Shown piece by piece: positions 43,412 to 52,512 of a stretch of 64,000 nucleotides of DNA. Source of the stretch: Parapedobacter sp. SGR-10. GTDB lineage: Bacteria; Bacteroidota; Bacteroidia; Sphingobacteriales; Sphingobacteriaceae. The translations under genes were made by a program, and so were the position numbers. Numbering within the stretch: the stretch's first letter is position 1; each line of letters opens with the position of its first letter. The stretch is from the NCBI RefSeq assembly GCF_011030405.1, contig NZ_JAAJTJ010000006.1, forward strand, positions 1 through 64,000. Direction: 5' to 3'. The notes under the pieces are model-generated. The model saw only the letters and a list, made by a program, of their open reading frames with translations. It searched no databases and was not told the DNA's origin.

Positions 43412-44608
43412 TTATTTCATGACGATTATCCTCCTTCCGTCCAGTTTTAGTTTTACAGATCCAGTCCATTCTATTGTCTGAAGCAAAGTTTCAATGTTCT
43501 CGAACTTGGATACTTTTCCGGAGAACCTTACATCACTTACCTTCGACTTGTATTCTATACTGACATCGTACCATCTGGCGATGTCTTCCATTACATTTTC
43601 CAAAGGGGCATTATCAAAGGCAAAGTCACCACTTTTCCAAGCCGTCACGTAGTAGGGATCTATCTGGACAATGTGTATTTTTTTGGATTTACCATCATAC
43701 GTCGCCTGCTCGTTGGGCCGGAGGATATGTGGCTGATCTACCGATACGCCATCAAAGGAAACCAGGACACTTCCCTCAATCAATGTTGTCGTGACTTTGT
43801 CCCTAAAAGTATTTACATTGAATTCTGTTCCCAGCACTTCTAAAACCTGTCCTTTGGATTTTACGACAAATGGTACACGTCTGTTATTGACCACTACTTT
43901 TGCCACATCAAAATAGGCTTCTCCCTCTAGTTCTACTTCTCTAAGGTCACTATTGAAAGAAACAGGATACTTCAATTTGGAATCTGCATTCAACCATACC
44001 TTGGTGCCGTCAGCCAGCTGAATGACATATTCTCCACCGATCGGTGTGATAAGCGTGTGTATCTGGGTTGTCTGTGCTCCTACTTTCGATGACCCAAGGT
44101 AAGACACCTCTTCGCCACTATCTCCTATCGTAAAAAAATCACTTTCCAGTACACCTGCTCTTGCTCCCTTCCCCAACTCTTGAAAGGTTCCATCTTCAAA
44201 GACAATACGAGCTTTGTTGCTACCTGGCAGTACTTCTGCCTGTGCTTGGGAAAGCACTTCTTTTTGTTCAGTATTTGATTGGAACAAGAGGAGATATGCT
44301 CCTACACAAATCGCCAACATAGCTGCTACCGCCGCAGCTTTCCTAAGGAGTTTTTGGTACATAGGTTTCGATGTACCACACATACCTGTGCTTACCTCTG
44401 GTCGGGACAGTATATGTGCATACATCCTGCCACTTTCTTCTTTCGTAATGTCTAAGGATTGATCTTCATGTAACTGGTTCCACAGCAGAAGGATATCCTT
44501 CTCTATATTCGGGTCTTGCATGAGTGCATACAACTCAGCCTTTTCAACATCCAAACATATGCCTTGCTGATGTTTCTTAATGAGGTATATTAACCGTTGC
44601 TTATCCAA
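43412..44608 (-). CDS. FecR-type anti-sigma factor
   Basis: A 398-residue inner-membrane regulator: cytoplasmic sigma-binding N-terminus (about 1-90), one helix (AAAVAAMLAICVGAYLLLF), a periplasmic FecR domain (TLITPIGGEYVIQLADGTKVWLN, then VKSKGQVLEVLGTEFNVNTF), and a C-terminal DUF4974 domain (APLENVMEDIARWYDVSIEY). It holds the ECF sigma factor until the STN domain of the cognate SusC reports transport. The start codon appears to be TTG (MDKQRLIYLI). It follows the sigma gene by 67 bp. Confidence 0.92.
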   Translation of the reverse strand: MDKQRLIYLIKKHQQGICLDVEKAELYALMQDPNIEKDILLLWNQLHEDQSLDITKEESGRMYAHILSRPEVSTGMCGTSKPMYQKLLRKAAAVAAMLAICVGAYLLLFQSNTEQKEVLSQAQAEVLPGSNKARIVFEDGTFQELGKGARAGVLESDFFTIGDSGEEVSYLGSSKVGAQTTQIHTLITPIGGEYVIQLADGTKVWLNADSKLKYPVSFNSDLREVELEGEAYFDVAKVVVNNRRVPFVVKSKGQVLEVLGTEFNVNTFRDKVTTTLIEGSVLVSFDGVSVDQPHILRPNEQATYDGKSKKIHIVQIDPYYVTAWKSGDFAFDNAPLENVMEDIARWYDVSIEYKSKVSDVRFSGKVSKFENIETLLQTIEWTGSVKLKLDGRRIIVMK

Positions 44609-44675
44609 TTTTATTGCGCTTTTACCCTATATATCGCACAACAATGGAAATCGTACTAGTTTACTTAAAAAAAGA

Positions 44676-45230
44676 TTAGAAAAATACATACATGATCCGC
44701 TGCAATTTAAGCCTCACTGTCTTTGTGGCGACCGTCAGATGATTTTTGACCGTATTTTTAGAAACAGCAAGCCGCTCTGCAATCTCTTGATAAGACAAGT
44801 CATCCAATTTGTTCAGTATGAACACTTTTTTTTGTTGCTGAGGTAACTCATCTACAATTTTATCAAGGGTATGTTGCAACTCTTTAACCAAAACAGCCTC
44901 TTGGGTGTCGTATGAATTGTTTTTGGGGAATATTTCGATGTGCTCTAAGGCCTGTTCACGGATGATTTTTCTTCGAAAATGGGATATGGCAATCCTTTTC
45001 GAAACTGCATACAAAAAAGGTAATATGCTTTCTCCGTCCTGTATCCTGTCTCTGTAAATAAAAAGTTGGGTAAAAGTATCCTGAGCGATTTCTTCGGCTT
45101 CTTCTCGTTGACGGCAAAACCCATAAGCATGCTGTAGAACAATTTGATGGTATGCATCAAAAATTATTCTAAAAGCCTTTGAATATCCTGCTTTAAAATC
45201 AACAAAAACCGCTTCAGATACCTTTTTCAT
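44676..45230 (-). CDS. ECF-type RNA polymerase sigma-70 factor
   Basis: A 184-residue ECF sigma factor. Region 2: FRIIFDAYHQIVLQHAYGFC then EEAEEIAQDTFTQLFIY; region 4: LDDLSYQEIAERLAVSKNTV with KNHLTVATKTVRL for promoter -35 recognition. In Bacteroidota such sigma-FecR-SusC(STN) sets turn on a polysaccharide locus when its glycan is imported. It probably activates its own gene, susC2 and susD2, given the shared upstream motif (inference). Confidence 0.94.
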   Translation of the reverse strand: MKKVSEAVFVDFKAGYSKAFRIIFDAYHQIVLQHAYGFCRQREEAEEIAQDTFTQLFIYRDRIQDGESILPFLYAVSKRIAISHFRRKIIREQALEHIEIFPKNNSYDTQEAVLVKELQHTLDKIVDELPQQQKKVFILNKLDDLSYQEIAERLAVSKNTVKNHLTVATKTVRLKLQRIMYVFF

Positions 45231-45320
45231 TAGAATAATTATTTACCGGTGTAAGTATTTCAATGGCATAAATGAACTAGTTACACCCGGTTTGTTTCTT
45301 AATGGCTATGAAGCTTGCAT
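45231..45320 (-). promoter_or_regulatory. Sigma-gene upstream element (duplicated before susD2)
   Basis: Minus-strand order from far to near: AGCTTCATAGCC, GGGTGTAACTAGTTCATTTA, CCATTGAAATAC, then TAAATAATTATTCTAATG with the start codon. The same order and spacing occur before susD2. Candidate autoregulatory ECF promoter. Confidence 0.6.
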
Positions 45321-45553
45321 AAATTTTGCCTGTTTTTTCTTTATGGCATTTTATGCAGGTTTCATTAGGTTTATTTCTTAGGTCACTGGGAGCACTATCT
45401 AATCTTGTAATTCGATTCAACGAATCACTATTTCAAAAATATAAAATAATAACAACCATTACAAAACATTAACTTAACATTTGGCAATTTTGTTTTCAAA
45501 AAAATAGAGAAGCGATCAATCGTCTCTCTACAAATTATATATTTTGACCTTCT
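45321..45553. other. Intergenic region between oxidase gene end and sigma-gene upstream element
   Basis: Apart from the oxidase terminator, it holds only a small ATTCG-ATTCAA-CGAAT hairpin and A+T-rich sequence. No gene seen. Confidence 0.5.
45497..45529 (-). terminator. Rho-independent terminator of the alpha-hydroxy-acid oxidase gene
   Basis: On the minus strand AGAGAGACGAT pairs with ATCGCTTCTCT (one mismatch, one G-U) around a two-base loop, followed by a run of T. It starts 25 bp after the stop. Confidence 0.75.
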
Positions 45554-46726
45554 TTACAATGATGACAGTAACCGTTTCGGAAAATCTTGTATCTTATCAA
45601 TTGATAACTGTTGCATGATTTGATACAGATGTGCTTTGAACATATTGATCGTATGCTCTCCCCCCTCATCCCCTAATGCGCCTACACCGTACATAAAGGG
45701 TCTTCCCATAAAATTAAATTCAGAACCCACAGCATGTGCACGTGCCAGATCTACACCGGATCGTATTCCACCATCCAACATCATCTTGATTTTACCTTGA
45801 TAAGCAGGATCGTTTACCAATCGGATCAGCGAACGGATAGATGATTCGCCTGCATCGATCTGTCGTCCGCCATGATTGGATACGATGACACCATCCACTC
45901 CGAGTTGAATAGCCTCCTCCATATCTTCCTCATTGACTACACCTTTCAATACCAACGGACCTTGCCAAATGTCCCGTATAGCCTTTATTTTTTCAAAGGT
46001 TACTTTCCCTGTGAATGTCCGGTTCATGAACTGTCCCAACTGGCTCAAATCCATCCCTGTTTCCATATAAGGCTTCAATGTCGCAAACGAAGGGATACCA
46101 TGCTGCAGCGTCCTGATGCCCCACGTCGGCCGAAGGAGTGCCTGCAACACATTCGTGATATTCATCTTTGGCGGCATAGAAAGGCCACTCTTAATCTCCT
46201 TGTACCGCAACCCAAACGAAGGGACATCTACCAAAACCACTAACACCGGATATTGAGCCTGTTTCAATCGTTTTAAGATGTCGTCTCTCAGAAGATCCTC
46301 TGTAGGGTGATACAACTGAAACCATGCCGTCCCTTCGGACACATCAGCGATACGCTCAATGCTCGCTGTAGATACGGTACTCAAGGTATAGGGGATACCA
46401 TTTTTTGCTGCTGCTTTGGCGAGGATCTCCGGTGCATTGGGCCACATCAAACCCTGCAAACCTATGGGTGAAATACCAAAAGGCGCCTTGTATCTGACAC
46501 CAAAAATCTCCGTAGACATATCGATATCTCCCGTCTCTTGTAAATATCTCGGTTTAAGAAAAATATCGTCAAAATCACTTTCATTGCGCAAAAGATTCAA
46601 TTCCTCGTTGCATCCTCCCTCCAGATAATCGAAAGCAAATTTAGGGATCATGCTTTTTGCCTTTCGTCTAAGATCCGCAACAGAAGGATATTTAGCATTA
46701 TAAGGAAAAATCAGTTTTTTGGACAT
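45554..46726 (-). CDS. lldD: FMN-dependent alpha-hydroxy-acid oxidase / L-lactate dehydrogenase
   Basis: A 390-residue TIM-barrel flavoenzyme of the glycolate oxidase / L-lactate dehydrogenase (cytochrome) family. Signature DGVIVSNHGGRQIDAGESS gives the catalytic His and substrate Arg; FDYLEGGCNEELNL, GISPIGLQGLMWPNAP and VLKGVVNEEDMEEAI bind FMN, and MMLDGGIRSGVDLARA the phosphate. It oxidises an L-2-hydroxy acid, most often L-lactate. It is divergent from metE; an inverted repeat in the shared intergenic may be its operator. Confidence 0.87.
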   Translation of the reverse strand: MSKKLIFPYNAKYPSVADLRRKAKSMIPKFAFDYLEGGCNEELNLLRNESDFDDIFLKPRYLQETGDIDMSTEIFGVRYKAPFGISPIGLQGLMWPNAPEILAKAAAKNGIPYTLSTVSTASIERIADVSEGTAWFQLYHPTEDLLRDDILKRLKQAQYPVLVVLVDVPSFGLRYKEIKSGLSMPPKMNITNVLQALLRPTWGIRTLQHGIPSFATLKPYMETGMDLSQLGQFMNRTFTGKVTFEKIKAIRDIWQGPLVLKGVVNEEDMEEAIQLGVDGVIVSNHGGRQIDAGESSIRSLIRLVNDPAYQGKIKMMLDGGIRSGVDLARAHAVGSEFNFMGRPFMYGVGALGDEGGEHTINMFKAHLYQIMQQLSIDKIQDFPKRLLSSL

Positions 46727-46728
46727 TG

Positions 46729-46838
46729 TCTTATTAGAATAAGTTAACTCATGTCAAATGTACAGAGTATGTTTTGAAATTGCATCCTGTGCCGTGGTGT
46801 ATTCTTCATTATTTCTACAAAAGCCTTTTCTAATAAGA
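46729..46838. promoter_or_regulatory. Oxidase promoter flanked by a perfect 11-bp inverted repeat
   Basis: TCTTATTAGAA (46729-46739) and TTCTAATAAGA (46828-46838) are exact inverse complements 88 bp apart. Between them, on the minus strand, TACATTTG (46755-46762) matches the -7 consensus for the oxidase gene. The near arm would lie just after the transcript start, as for a repressor site (inference). Confidence 0.5.
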
Positions 46839-46911
46839 TGATATTTAGCTCTGACAGGTTTAGGATTCATGAAGTTTTTAATTTTTACTTTTAACTTATG
46901 ATTTTTATAAC

Positions 46912-46919
46912 TATCTTTG
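46912..46919 (+). promoter_or_regulatory. Putative metE -7 element (TATCTTTG)
   Basis: Exact match to TAnnTTTG; the predicted transcript start falls at the first base of the SAM-I aptamer, which supports both calls. Confidence 0.65.
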
Positions 46920-46923
46920 CAAC

Positions 46924-47021
46924 GCTTATAGGGAAAGGCAGAGGGAATAGACCCGAAGAAGCCTTAGCAACCTGTCTCCGGACAAGGTGCTAAATTCTAC
47001 TCCGCAAGGGGAAAGATAAGC
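46924..47021 (+). promoter_or_regulatory. SAM-I (S-box) riboswitch before metE
   Basis: P1 closes with GCTTAT (46924-46929) and ATAAGC (47016-47021). Inside are the family blocks GGCAGAGGGAATAGACCCGA with GAAGCCTTAGCAACC (kink-turn/P2-P3 core), then CAAGGTGCTAAATTC and AAGGGGAAAGAT. It binds S-adenosylmethionine and should repress metE when methionine is plentiful. Downstream GAAG.TTCT/AGAA.CTTC (47023-47046) may be the expression platform; no strong T run follows, so control may be translational. Confidence 0.9.
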
Positions 47022-47095
47022 CGAAGTTTCTAGTCCGAGAACCTTCTCTACAGCACCAACATCGTTTAAGATTAAAATTTAATAGGGCTAAAAGT

Positions 47096-49408
47096 ATGTT
47101 AATTACCAACAACTTAGGTTACCCAAGAGTGGGACCGTTCCGCGAGCTAAAGAAAGCTAACGAAGCTTACTGGGCTAAGAAGATCTCGGCGGAAGAATTA
47201 TTACAAGCGGGAAAATCTATCCGTGAAAACAACTGGAAATTGCAAAAAGAAAAAGGAATTGATCTGATTCCTTCTAACGATTTCTCTTTCTACGATCAAG
47301 TATTGGATCTGTCATTGACCGTAGGTGCCATTCCGGCTCGCTACAATTCCTTGCTAGACAAGATCGATCGTCAGTACAACCTGGACCTGTATTTTGCCAT
47401 GGCACGTGGTTTCCAAGAGGGAGGTGTGGATGTGACTGCAATGGAAATGACCAAATGGTTTGATACCAACTACCACTATATCGTTCCCGAGTTCACAAAG
47501 AACCAAGAATTCAAATTGACTTCGGAAAAATTCCTAAACGAATATAACGAGGCAAAATCATTGGGTATCGACACTAAACCCGTATTGATCGGCCCTATCA
47601 CTTACCTATTGTTGGGTAAAGAAAAAGAAGCTGGATTTGATCGAATTGATTTGATCGACAGATTATTGCCTGTTTATGAAGAGATATTGGGCAAATTGGC
47701 TGCTGCTGGAGCACAATATGTACAGATCGATGAACCTTTCTTAGCTTTGGATATCGATGCAAAAGTAAAAGCATTGTATCCTACGGTATTCGAAAAATTG
47801 AATGCTGCAGCCAAAGGCATAAAATTGATTGTAGCGACTTACTTCGAAGCACTGCGTGACAACGAAGATATCGCTGTCAATTTGCCTGTACACGCTCTGC
47901 ACTTAGACTTAGTACGTGGCGAAAACCAATTAGATACTGTTTTAGCCAAAGTCCCTGCTTCTTTGACCCTTTCATTGGGTGTAGTTGAAGGGCGTAACAT
48001 CTGGAAAAACGATTATGAAAAATCCTTGGGCAAAATCAAACAAGCTGTAGATGCATTGGGCAAAGACCGCGTGTGGATTGCTCCTTCCTCATCTTTGCTG
48101 CACGTACCGTTTGATCTGGACAACGAGAAAAACGAAGAGTCTCTTCCTGCTGAAGTTAAAAACTGGTTGGCTTTTGCTAAACAGAAACTTACAGAAGTGA
48201 AAGATTTGGCTGTATTAGCCGATGGTGAAGTAGACGCTGCTACTGCAGAACGTTTCGAAGCCAATAAAGATGCTGCCGAAAGCCGTCGTACCTCTTCCTT
48301 GATCCACAAGCCAGAAGTGAAAGAGCGTGTAAACAATATCACAGATGATGATGCAACACGTACCTCTCCTTTCTTGGCCCGTAAGGCTGCGCAACAAGCT
48401 AAATTTGGCTTGCCGGCATTCGCTACAACAACAATCGGTTCGTTCCCGCAAACAAAAGATGTGCGCAAGTGGAGAGCAGACTTGAAAAAAGGAGCTATCA
48501 CACAAGAGCAATACGATAAAGAAATCGCTGAAGAAACCGAAAGAACAATCCGTCTGCAAGAAGAGCTAGACATCGATGTATTGGTACATGGTGAGTTCGA
48601 ACGTAACGACATGGTGGAATACTTCGGTGAGCAATTGGCAGGTTACGCTTTCTCTCAAAATGGTTGGGTACAGTCATACGGCTCACGTTGTGTGAAACCT
48701 CCGATTATCTACGGAGACGTATACCGTCCGGCTGATATGACCGTTCGTTGGTCCGCTTATGCGCAGTCGCTGACTAATCGTCCTGTCAAAGGTATGTTGA
48801 CTGGTCCCGTGACGATCCTGCAATGGTCTTTCGTACGTAACGACCAATCCCGTTCGACCACGACTTATCAAATCGCCTTGGCTATCCTGGATGAAGTACA
48901 AGCTCTGGAAAAAGCAGGTATCAAAATCATCCAGATCGACGAACCGGCTATCCGTGAAGGCCTTCCATTGCGCAAAGCCGACCAACAAGAATATCTAAAC
49001 TGGTCCGTACGTGCCTTTCGTGTATCTTCATCCAATGTGGAAGACGATACGCAGATCCATACGCACATGTGCTACTCTGAATTTAACGATATCATCCGTG
49101 ATATCGCAGCTATGGATGCCGATGTGATCACAATCGAAACTTCGCGTTCGCAAATGGAACTATTAGATGCTTTTGCTGGAGAATTCAAATATCCAAATGA
49201 TATCGGACCAGGTGTGTATGACATCCACTCTCCTCGTGTACCAAGTACGGAAGAGATGGTCGAGCTATTGCGCAAAGCAAAAGCAGTCGTTCCTGCTGAG
49301 CAACTGTGGGTCAACCCTGACTGTGGCTTGAAAACACGTGCATGGCCAGAAACCAAAGCGGCTTTGGAATCTATGGTCGAGGCCGCCAAGATCCTAAGAG
49401 CAGAGTAA
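47096..49408 (+). CDS. metE: Cobalamin-independent methionine synthase
   Basis: A 770-residue double-barrel enzyme moving a methyl group from methyltetrahydrofolate-polyglutamate to homocysteine. N-terminal barrel opens [20 protein letters not shown]; the catalytic barrel holds [40 protein letters not shown], and the zinc ligands in THMCYSEF and [10 protein letters not shown]. The full length is normal. It lies behind a SAM-I riboswitch and ends in a strong terminator. Confidence 0.97.
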   Translation: MLITNNLGYPRVGPFRELKKANEAYWAKKISAEELLQAGKSIRENNWKLQKEKGIDLIPSNDFSFYDQVLDLSLTVGAIPARYNSLLDKIDRQYNLDLYFAMARGFQEGGVDVTAMEMTKWFDTNYHYIVPEFTKNQEFKLTSEKFLNEYNEAKSLGIDTKPVLIGPITYLLLGKEKEAGFDRIDLIDRLLPVYEEILGKLAAAGAQYVQIDEPFLALDIDAKVKALYPTVFEKLNAAAKGIKLIVATYFEALRDNEDIAVNLPVHALHLDLVRGENQLDTVLAKVPASLTLSLGVVEGRNIWKNDYEKSLGKIKQAVDALGKDRVWIAPSSSLLHVPFDLDNEKNEESLPAEVKNWLAFAKQKLTEVKDLAVLADGEVDAATAERFEANKDAAESRRTSSLIHKPEVKERVNNITDDDATRTSPFLARKAAQQAKFGLPAFATTTIGSFPQTKDVRKWRADLKKGAITQEQYDKEIAEETERTIRLQEELDIDVLVHGEFERNDMVEYFGEQLAGYAFSQNGWVQSYGSRCVKPPIIYGDVYRPADMTVRWSAYAQSLTNRPVKGMLTGPVTILQWSFVRNDQSRSTTTYQIALAILDEVQALEKAGIKIIQIDEPAIREGLPLRKADQQEYLNWSVRAFRVSSSNVEDDTQIHTHMCYSEFNDIIRDIAAMDADVITIETSRSQMELLDAFAGEFKYPNDIGPGVYDIHSPRVPSTEEMVELLRKAKAVVPAEQLWVNPDCGLKTRAWPETKAALESMVEAAKILRAE

Positions 49409-49437
49409 TCTCAAAAATTAGTAATATTAAATACAAC

Positions 49438-49470
49438 AAAGCCCGAAGCGTAAAACTTCGGGCTTTTCTT
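49438..49470 (+). terminator. Rho-independent terminator of metE
   Basis: AAAGCCCGAAG pairs with CTTCGGGCTTT around CGTAAAA, followed by a T-rich run. Confidence 0.92.
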
Positions 49471-49539
49471 TTATAAATATAATTTATAAAATGTTGAAAA
49501 GAAAATGTTGAAAAAATTCCAAAACCAAAAAGAAAATAT

Positions 49540-49557
49540 TACATTTGGAGAGGAGGA
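49540..49557 (+). promoter_or_regulatory. Toxin-antitoxin promoter and strong Shine-Dalgarno
   Basis: TACATTTG (49540-49547) fits the -7 consensus, and GGAGAGGAGGAG just before the ATG is an unusually good ribosome-binding site for this phylum, where most genes have none. A transcript from this -7 box would begin within that stretch, so the two calls compete. Confidence 0.4.
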
Positions 49558-49560
49558 GTT

Positions 49561-50046
49561 ATGAAAACAAAAGGCAATAAAGAAACCTACACAGGTAGTC
49601 ACAAAAAAACAGGAATAGCAAAAGAGCCAGCAGTAGCTTATCGCAGTATGCCCGTTCTAAGGAATTTTGCCATAAAGGACGATTATTCCTTGATCAAAAA
49701 AGCGAGACAAGGTGTCAAAACCGATGTCTTCTACTTATTAGCAGATACCATTAAGATGCCCGAAAAAACATTGGCCTCTATTATCAATTTGTCACCTAGA
49801 ACAATAAGCAATTATCGTGAGCAAGAAAAACACTTAGATGCCAATTATAGTGAGCATCTGCTCAAACTTATCAATCTATATCAGTTTGGAAAGGAAATCT
49901 TTGGAAGCTTCGAAGAGTTCGATCTTTGGTTGCATAGGCCTTTTTGGAATTCCGAAGAGAAGCCCATAAATCTCATTACAACTCCCGGAGGAGTAGATCT
50001 GGTCTACGAAGAAATAGAAAAACTCGCACTGGGCTATCCTATCTAA
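49561..50046 (+). CDS. Xre/MbcA/ParS-family antitoxin
   Basis: A 161-residue antitoxin. After a polar N-terminus, residues about 55-95 form a helix-turn-helix (MPEKTLASIINLSPRTISNY), and the last ~60 residues are the DUF2384 toxin-binding domain (LLKLINLYQFGKEIFGSFEE, FDLWLHRPFW, PINLITTPGGVDLVYEEI). It neutralises the RES toxin by blocking its active site and represses the operon. The stop codon shares one base with the toxin start (TAATG). Confidence 0.9.
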   Translation: MKTKGNKETYTGSHKKTGIAKEPAVAYRSMPVLRNFAIKDDYSLIKKARQGVKTDVFYLLADTIKMPEKTLASIINLSPRTISNYREQEKHLDANYSEHLLKLINLYQFGKEIFGSFEEFDLWLHRPFWNSEEKPINLITTPGGVDLVYEEIEKLALGYPI

Positions 50047-50507
50047 TGCTCGTCTATCGAATCGTCCATAAAAAATATTCCGACACACTTTTTGCGAGTG
50101 GTCTTGCAGGCCGTTGGAACAGTACAGGTAAAAAAGTCCTTTACACTTCTGAAAGTGTGTCTTTGGCCTATCTAGAAAATATGGCTCACAGAAATGGACT
50201 CGGATTCAACAATGACTTTCGTATTATGGTCATAGAAATTCCTTCTAAGGTTTCTTTTTATGAAGTAAAACCCTACGATTTACCAAAAAACTGGCGATCT
50301 TTCAGAAACTACGAGGAATGCCAAAAAATAGGTGACAAATGGTTTCACCAATGCGAATTTTTATACATGAAAGTCCCTTCTGCGATAGTTTCGGAGAATT
50401 GCAATATAGTGATCAACACACTCCATAAGGACTATAAAAAAGTAAAATTGCTCGAAGTTCTGAATTTCTATCCAGATGATAGATTGGAAGAACTTATCAA
50501 AAGGTAG
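50046..50507 (+). CDS. RES-domain toxin (NAD-degrading)
   Basis: A 153-residue RES toxin. The conserved Arg23 (AGRWNSTG), Tyr33 (VLYTSES), Glu44 (LAYLENMAH) and Ser112 (KVPSAIV) are all present, with the 10- and 11-residue spacings seen in Pseudomonas Res (from memory). By family it hydrolyses or phosphorolyses NAD+ and stops growth. With all key residues intact, the pair should be functional. It overlaps the antitoxin stop by one base; a bidirectional terminator separates it from rplQ. Confidence 0.9.
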   Translation: MLVYRIVHKKYSDTLFASGLAGRWNSTGKKVLYTSESVSLAYLENMAHRNGLGFNNDFRIMVIEIPSKVSFYEVKPYDLPKNWRSFRNYEECQKIGDKWFHQCEFLYMKVPSAIVSENCNIVINTLHKDYKKVKLLEVLNFYPDDRLEELIKR

Positions 50508-50577
50508 ACTTCCTTCAATTTCACCTTCTGATCTGATCAGCAATCTTGGGTTTGCAACTAATACATTAGCACAAAAA

Positions 50578-50606
50578 AAGCCCCGATAGAAATCTATCGG
50601 GGCTTC
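50578..50606. terminator. Bidirectional terminator between RES toxin and rplQ
   Basis: AAGCCCCGATAGA pairs perfectly with TCTATCGGGGCTT around AA, with A run before and T-rich sequence after. It ends the ribosomal alpha operon on the minus strand and the toxin operon on the plus strand. Confidence 0.9.
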
Positions 50607-50629
50607 TTTATGATTAAAAACCAATGTAA

Positions 50630-51253
50630 TTAGTCTTCTTTCTTTTCTTCTTCACCAGTCGTAGAATTTTCTGTTTCTTCTGGAGCTGAAGTTTCTGCGT
50701 CCTCAGCAGCAGGCTCTTCAGCCACAACAGTTTCTTCTGTAGCAACTGCTTCTACTTCCTCGGCTACGGCTTCCTCAGCTTTTACTTCTTCTACTGCTAC
50801 TTCCGCAGTTTCAGTAGCTTCAGCCGCTGCCTTTTTCTTACCTCCACGACGACGAGTAGCTTTTTTCTCTGTCTTAGCTGTTGCACCATATACTTCATTG
50901 TAATCTACCAACTCAATGAAAGCCATCTCTGCATTATCACCCAAACGGTTTTCTAATTTGATAATACGTGTATAGCCTCCAGGACGAGTAGCTACTTTTT
51001 CAGAAATCTCGCGGAACAGAATCGTAACCGCATCCTTGTCTTTCAAGTAAGAGAATACCGTACGACGAGAGTGTGTCGTATCACTTTTAGATTTAGTGAT
51101 CAAAGGCTCTACGTACGTACGCAATGCTTTAGCTTTTGCCAAAGTAGTCGTGATACGTTTGTGCTTGATCAATGAAGTCGCCATGTTGGCTAACATCGCC
51201 TTACGGTGACTGTCAGTGCGCCCTAATTTCTTTACTTTTTTTCCGTGTCTCAT
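50630..51253 (-). CDS. rplQ: Ribosomal protein L17 with acidic C-terminal tail
   Basis: Residues 1-120 are standard L17 ([33 protein letters not shown]). A basic linker ([11 protein letters not shown]) is followed by ~60 residues almost wholly Ala, Glu, Val and Thr. L17 from E. coli stops near 127. The acidic tail is known from Bacteroidota; its role is unclear. Last gene of the rpsM-rpsK-rpsD-rpoA-rplQ alpha operon. Confidence 0.95.
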   Translation of the reverse strand: MRHGKKVKKLGRTDSHRKAMLANMATSLIKHKRITTTLAKAKALRTYVEPLITKSKSDTTHSRRTVFSYLKDKDAVTILFREISEKVATRPGGYTRIIKLENRLGDNAEMAFIELVDYNEVYGATAKTEKKATRRRGGKKKAAAEATETAEVAVEEVKAEEAVAEEVEAVATEETVVAEEPAAEDAETSAPEETENSTTGEEEKKED

Positions 51254-51286
51254 TTTTAATTGTGGTTTTTGTGCGTACCGTCCTGT

Positions 51287-51321
51287 TTAAGGATTAAGGA
51301 TTAAGGATTAATAGATTAAGG
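51287..51321. repeat. Heptamer repeat (TTAAGGA) in the rplQ-rpoA gap
   Basis: Three perfect TTAAGGA copies (51287-51307), then TTAATAG and ATTAAGG keeping the 7-bp period. It forms part of a 173-bp spacer inside the operon. Confidence 0.75.
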
Positions 51322-51426
51322 ACTACTTTCCATCTTATCAAATAGTCTTTATTCTTTTAATCTTTGTTCCTTGTTCCCGATCAAGGGGAATTACGCAACA
51401 GGTCGCTTATTATTTGATTTTAAATG

Positions 51427-52419
51427 TTATTCTTCGTCCAATTTGTATTTTGACAAGTTCATTCCGAATGACAAACCTTTCGATTTTACCAATTCCTGAA
51501 TCTCGCTCAAGGACTTTTTACCGAAGTTACGGAACTTCAACATGTCAGCTACATCGTAAGTAACCAATTCGGCCAACGTACGAATATCTGCAGCTTTCAA
51601 ACAGTTCAATGCGCGAACAGAAAGATCCAGATCCACCAATTCGGTTTTCAATATCTTACGCATATGTAGAATCTCCTCATCCACGACTTTGGTTTCTTCT
51701 TTCGTTTGAGACTCCAACAACATATTCTCATCGGAGAACAACATAAAGTGTTGGATCAAAATGCGTGCCGCTTCTTTTAACGCATCTTCGGGGTGAATAG
51801 AACCATCAGTAGAGATATCCAACAACAACTTCTCATAGTCGGTCTTTTGCTCTACACGATAGTTTTCAATGGTATATTTTACATTTTTGATCGGAGTATA
51901 GATCGAATCGATAGCGATCAGACCTACAGGGCCGTCAGCAACTTTATTTTCTTCTGCATTGACGTATCCCCGTCCTTTCGTAACAGTCAGCTCTACTTCA
52001 ATTGTGGTAGAGCTCTCCACATTACAAATGACCAAATCCGGATTCAATACAGTAAAGTTGTTTGAAAACTTACTGATATCACCAGCAGTAAATTGATCTT
52101 GACCATTGATAACTACAAAGATTTTTTCGTTATCACCCTGCTCACCTGTTTTCTTAAAACGAACTTGTTTCAAGTTCAGGATGATTTCAGTAACGTCTTC
52201 CACCACACCTTTGATAGTAGAAAACTCATGTGAAACGCCTGAAAATCTGACCGACGTAATCGCATATCCTTCTAGGGAGGACAATAAAATACGGCGCAAA
52301 GCATTACCAATAGTAACACCAAAACCTGGTTCTAATGGACGAAATTCGAAAGTACCATCAAAATCAGTAGATTTTTGCATGATTACTTTATCCGGTCTTT
52401 GAAATGCTAAAATTGCCAT
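51427..52419 (-). CDS. rpoA: RNA polymerase alpha subunit
   Basis: A 330-residue subunit. The N-terminal dimerisation domain contains [21 protein letters not shown], and the C-terminal domain ([33 protein letters not shown]) binds UP elements and activators. Usual length and position between rpsD and rplQ. The 93-bp gap upstream holds a loose GTATG/CATAC hairpin. Confidence 0.98.
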   Translation of the reverse strand: MAILAFQRPDKVIMQKSTDFDGTFEFRPLEPGFGVTIGNALRRILLSSLEGYAITSVRFSGVSHEFSTIKGVVEDVTEIILNLKQVRFKKTGEQGDNEKIFVVINGQDQFTAGDISKFSNNFTVLNPDLVICNVESSTTIEVELTVTKGRGYVNAEENKVADGPVGLIAIDSIYTPIKNVKYTIENYRVEQKTDYEKLLLDISTDGSIHPEDALKEAARILIQHFMLFSDENMLLESQTKEETKVVDEEILHMRKILKTELVDLDLSVRALNCLKAADIRTLAELVTYDVADMLKFRNFGKKSLSEIQELVKSKGLSFGMNLSKYKLDEE

Positions 52420-52512
52420 TTACTATGTTTTAATTTTTTGTAACGATGTAAGTATGTCTCAATAGTGTATGCATAATTCGATAATTCGAACTATACATAC
52501 AGCTACTCATTA

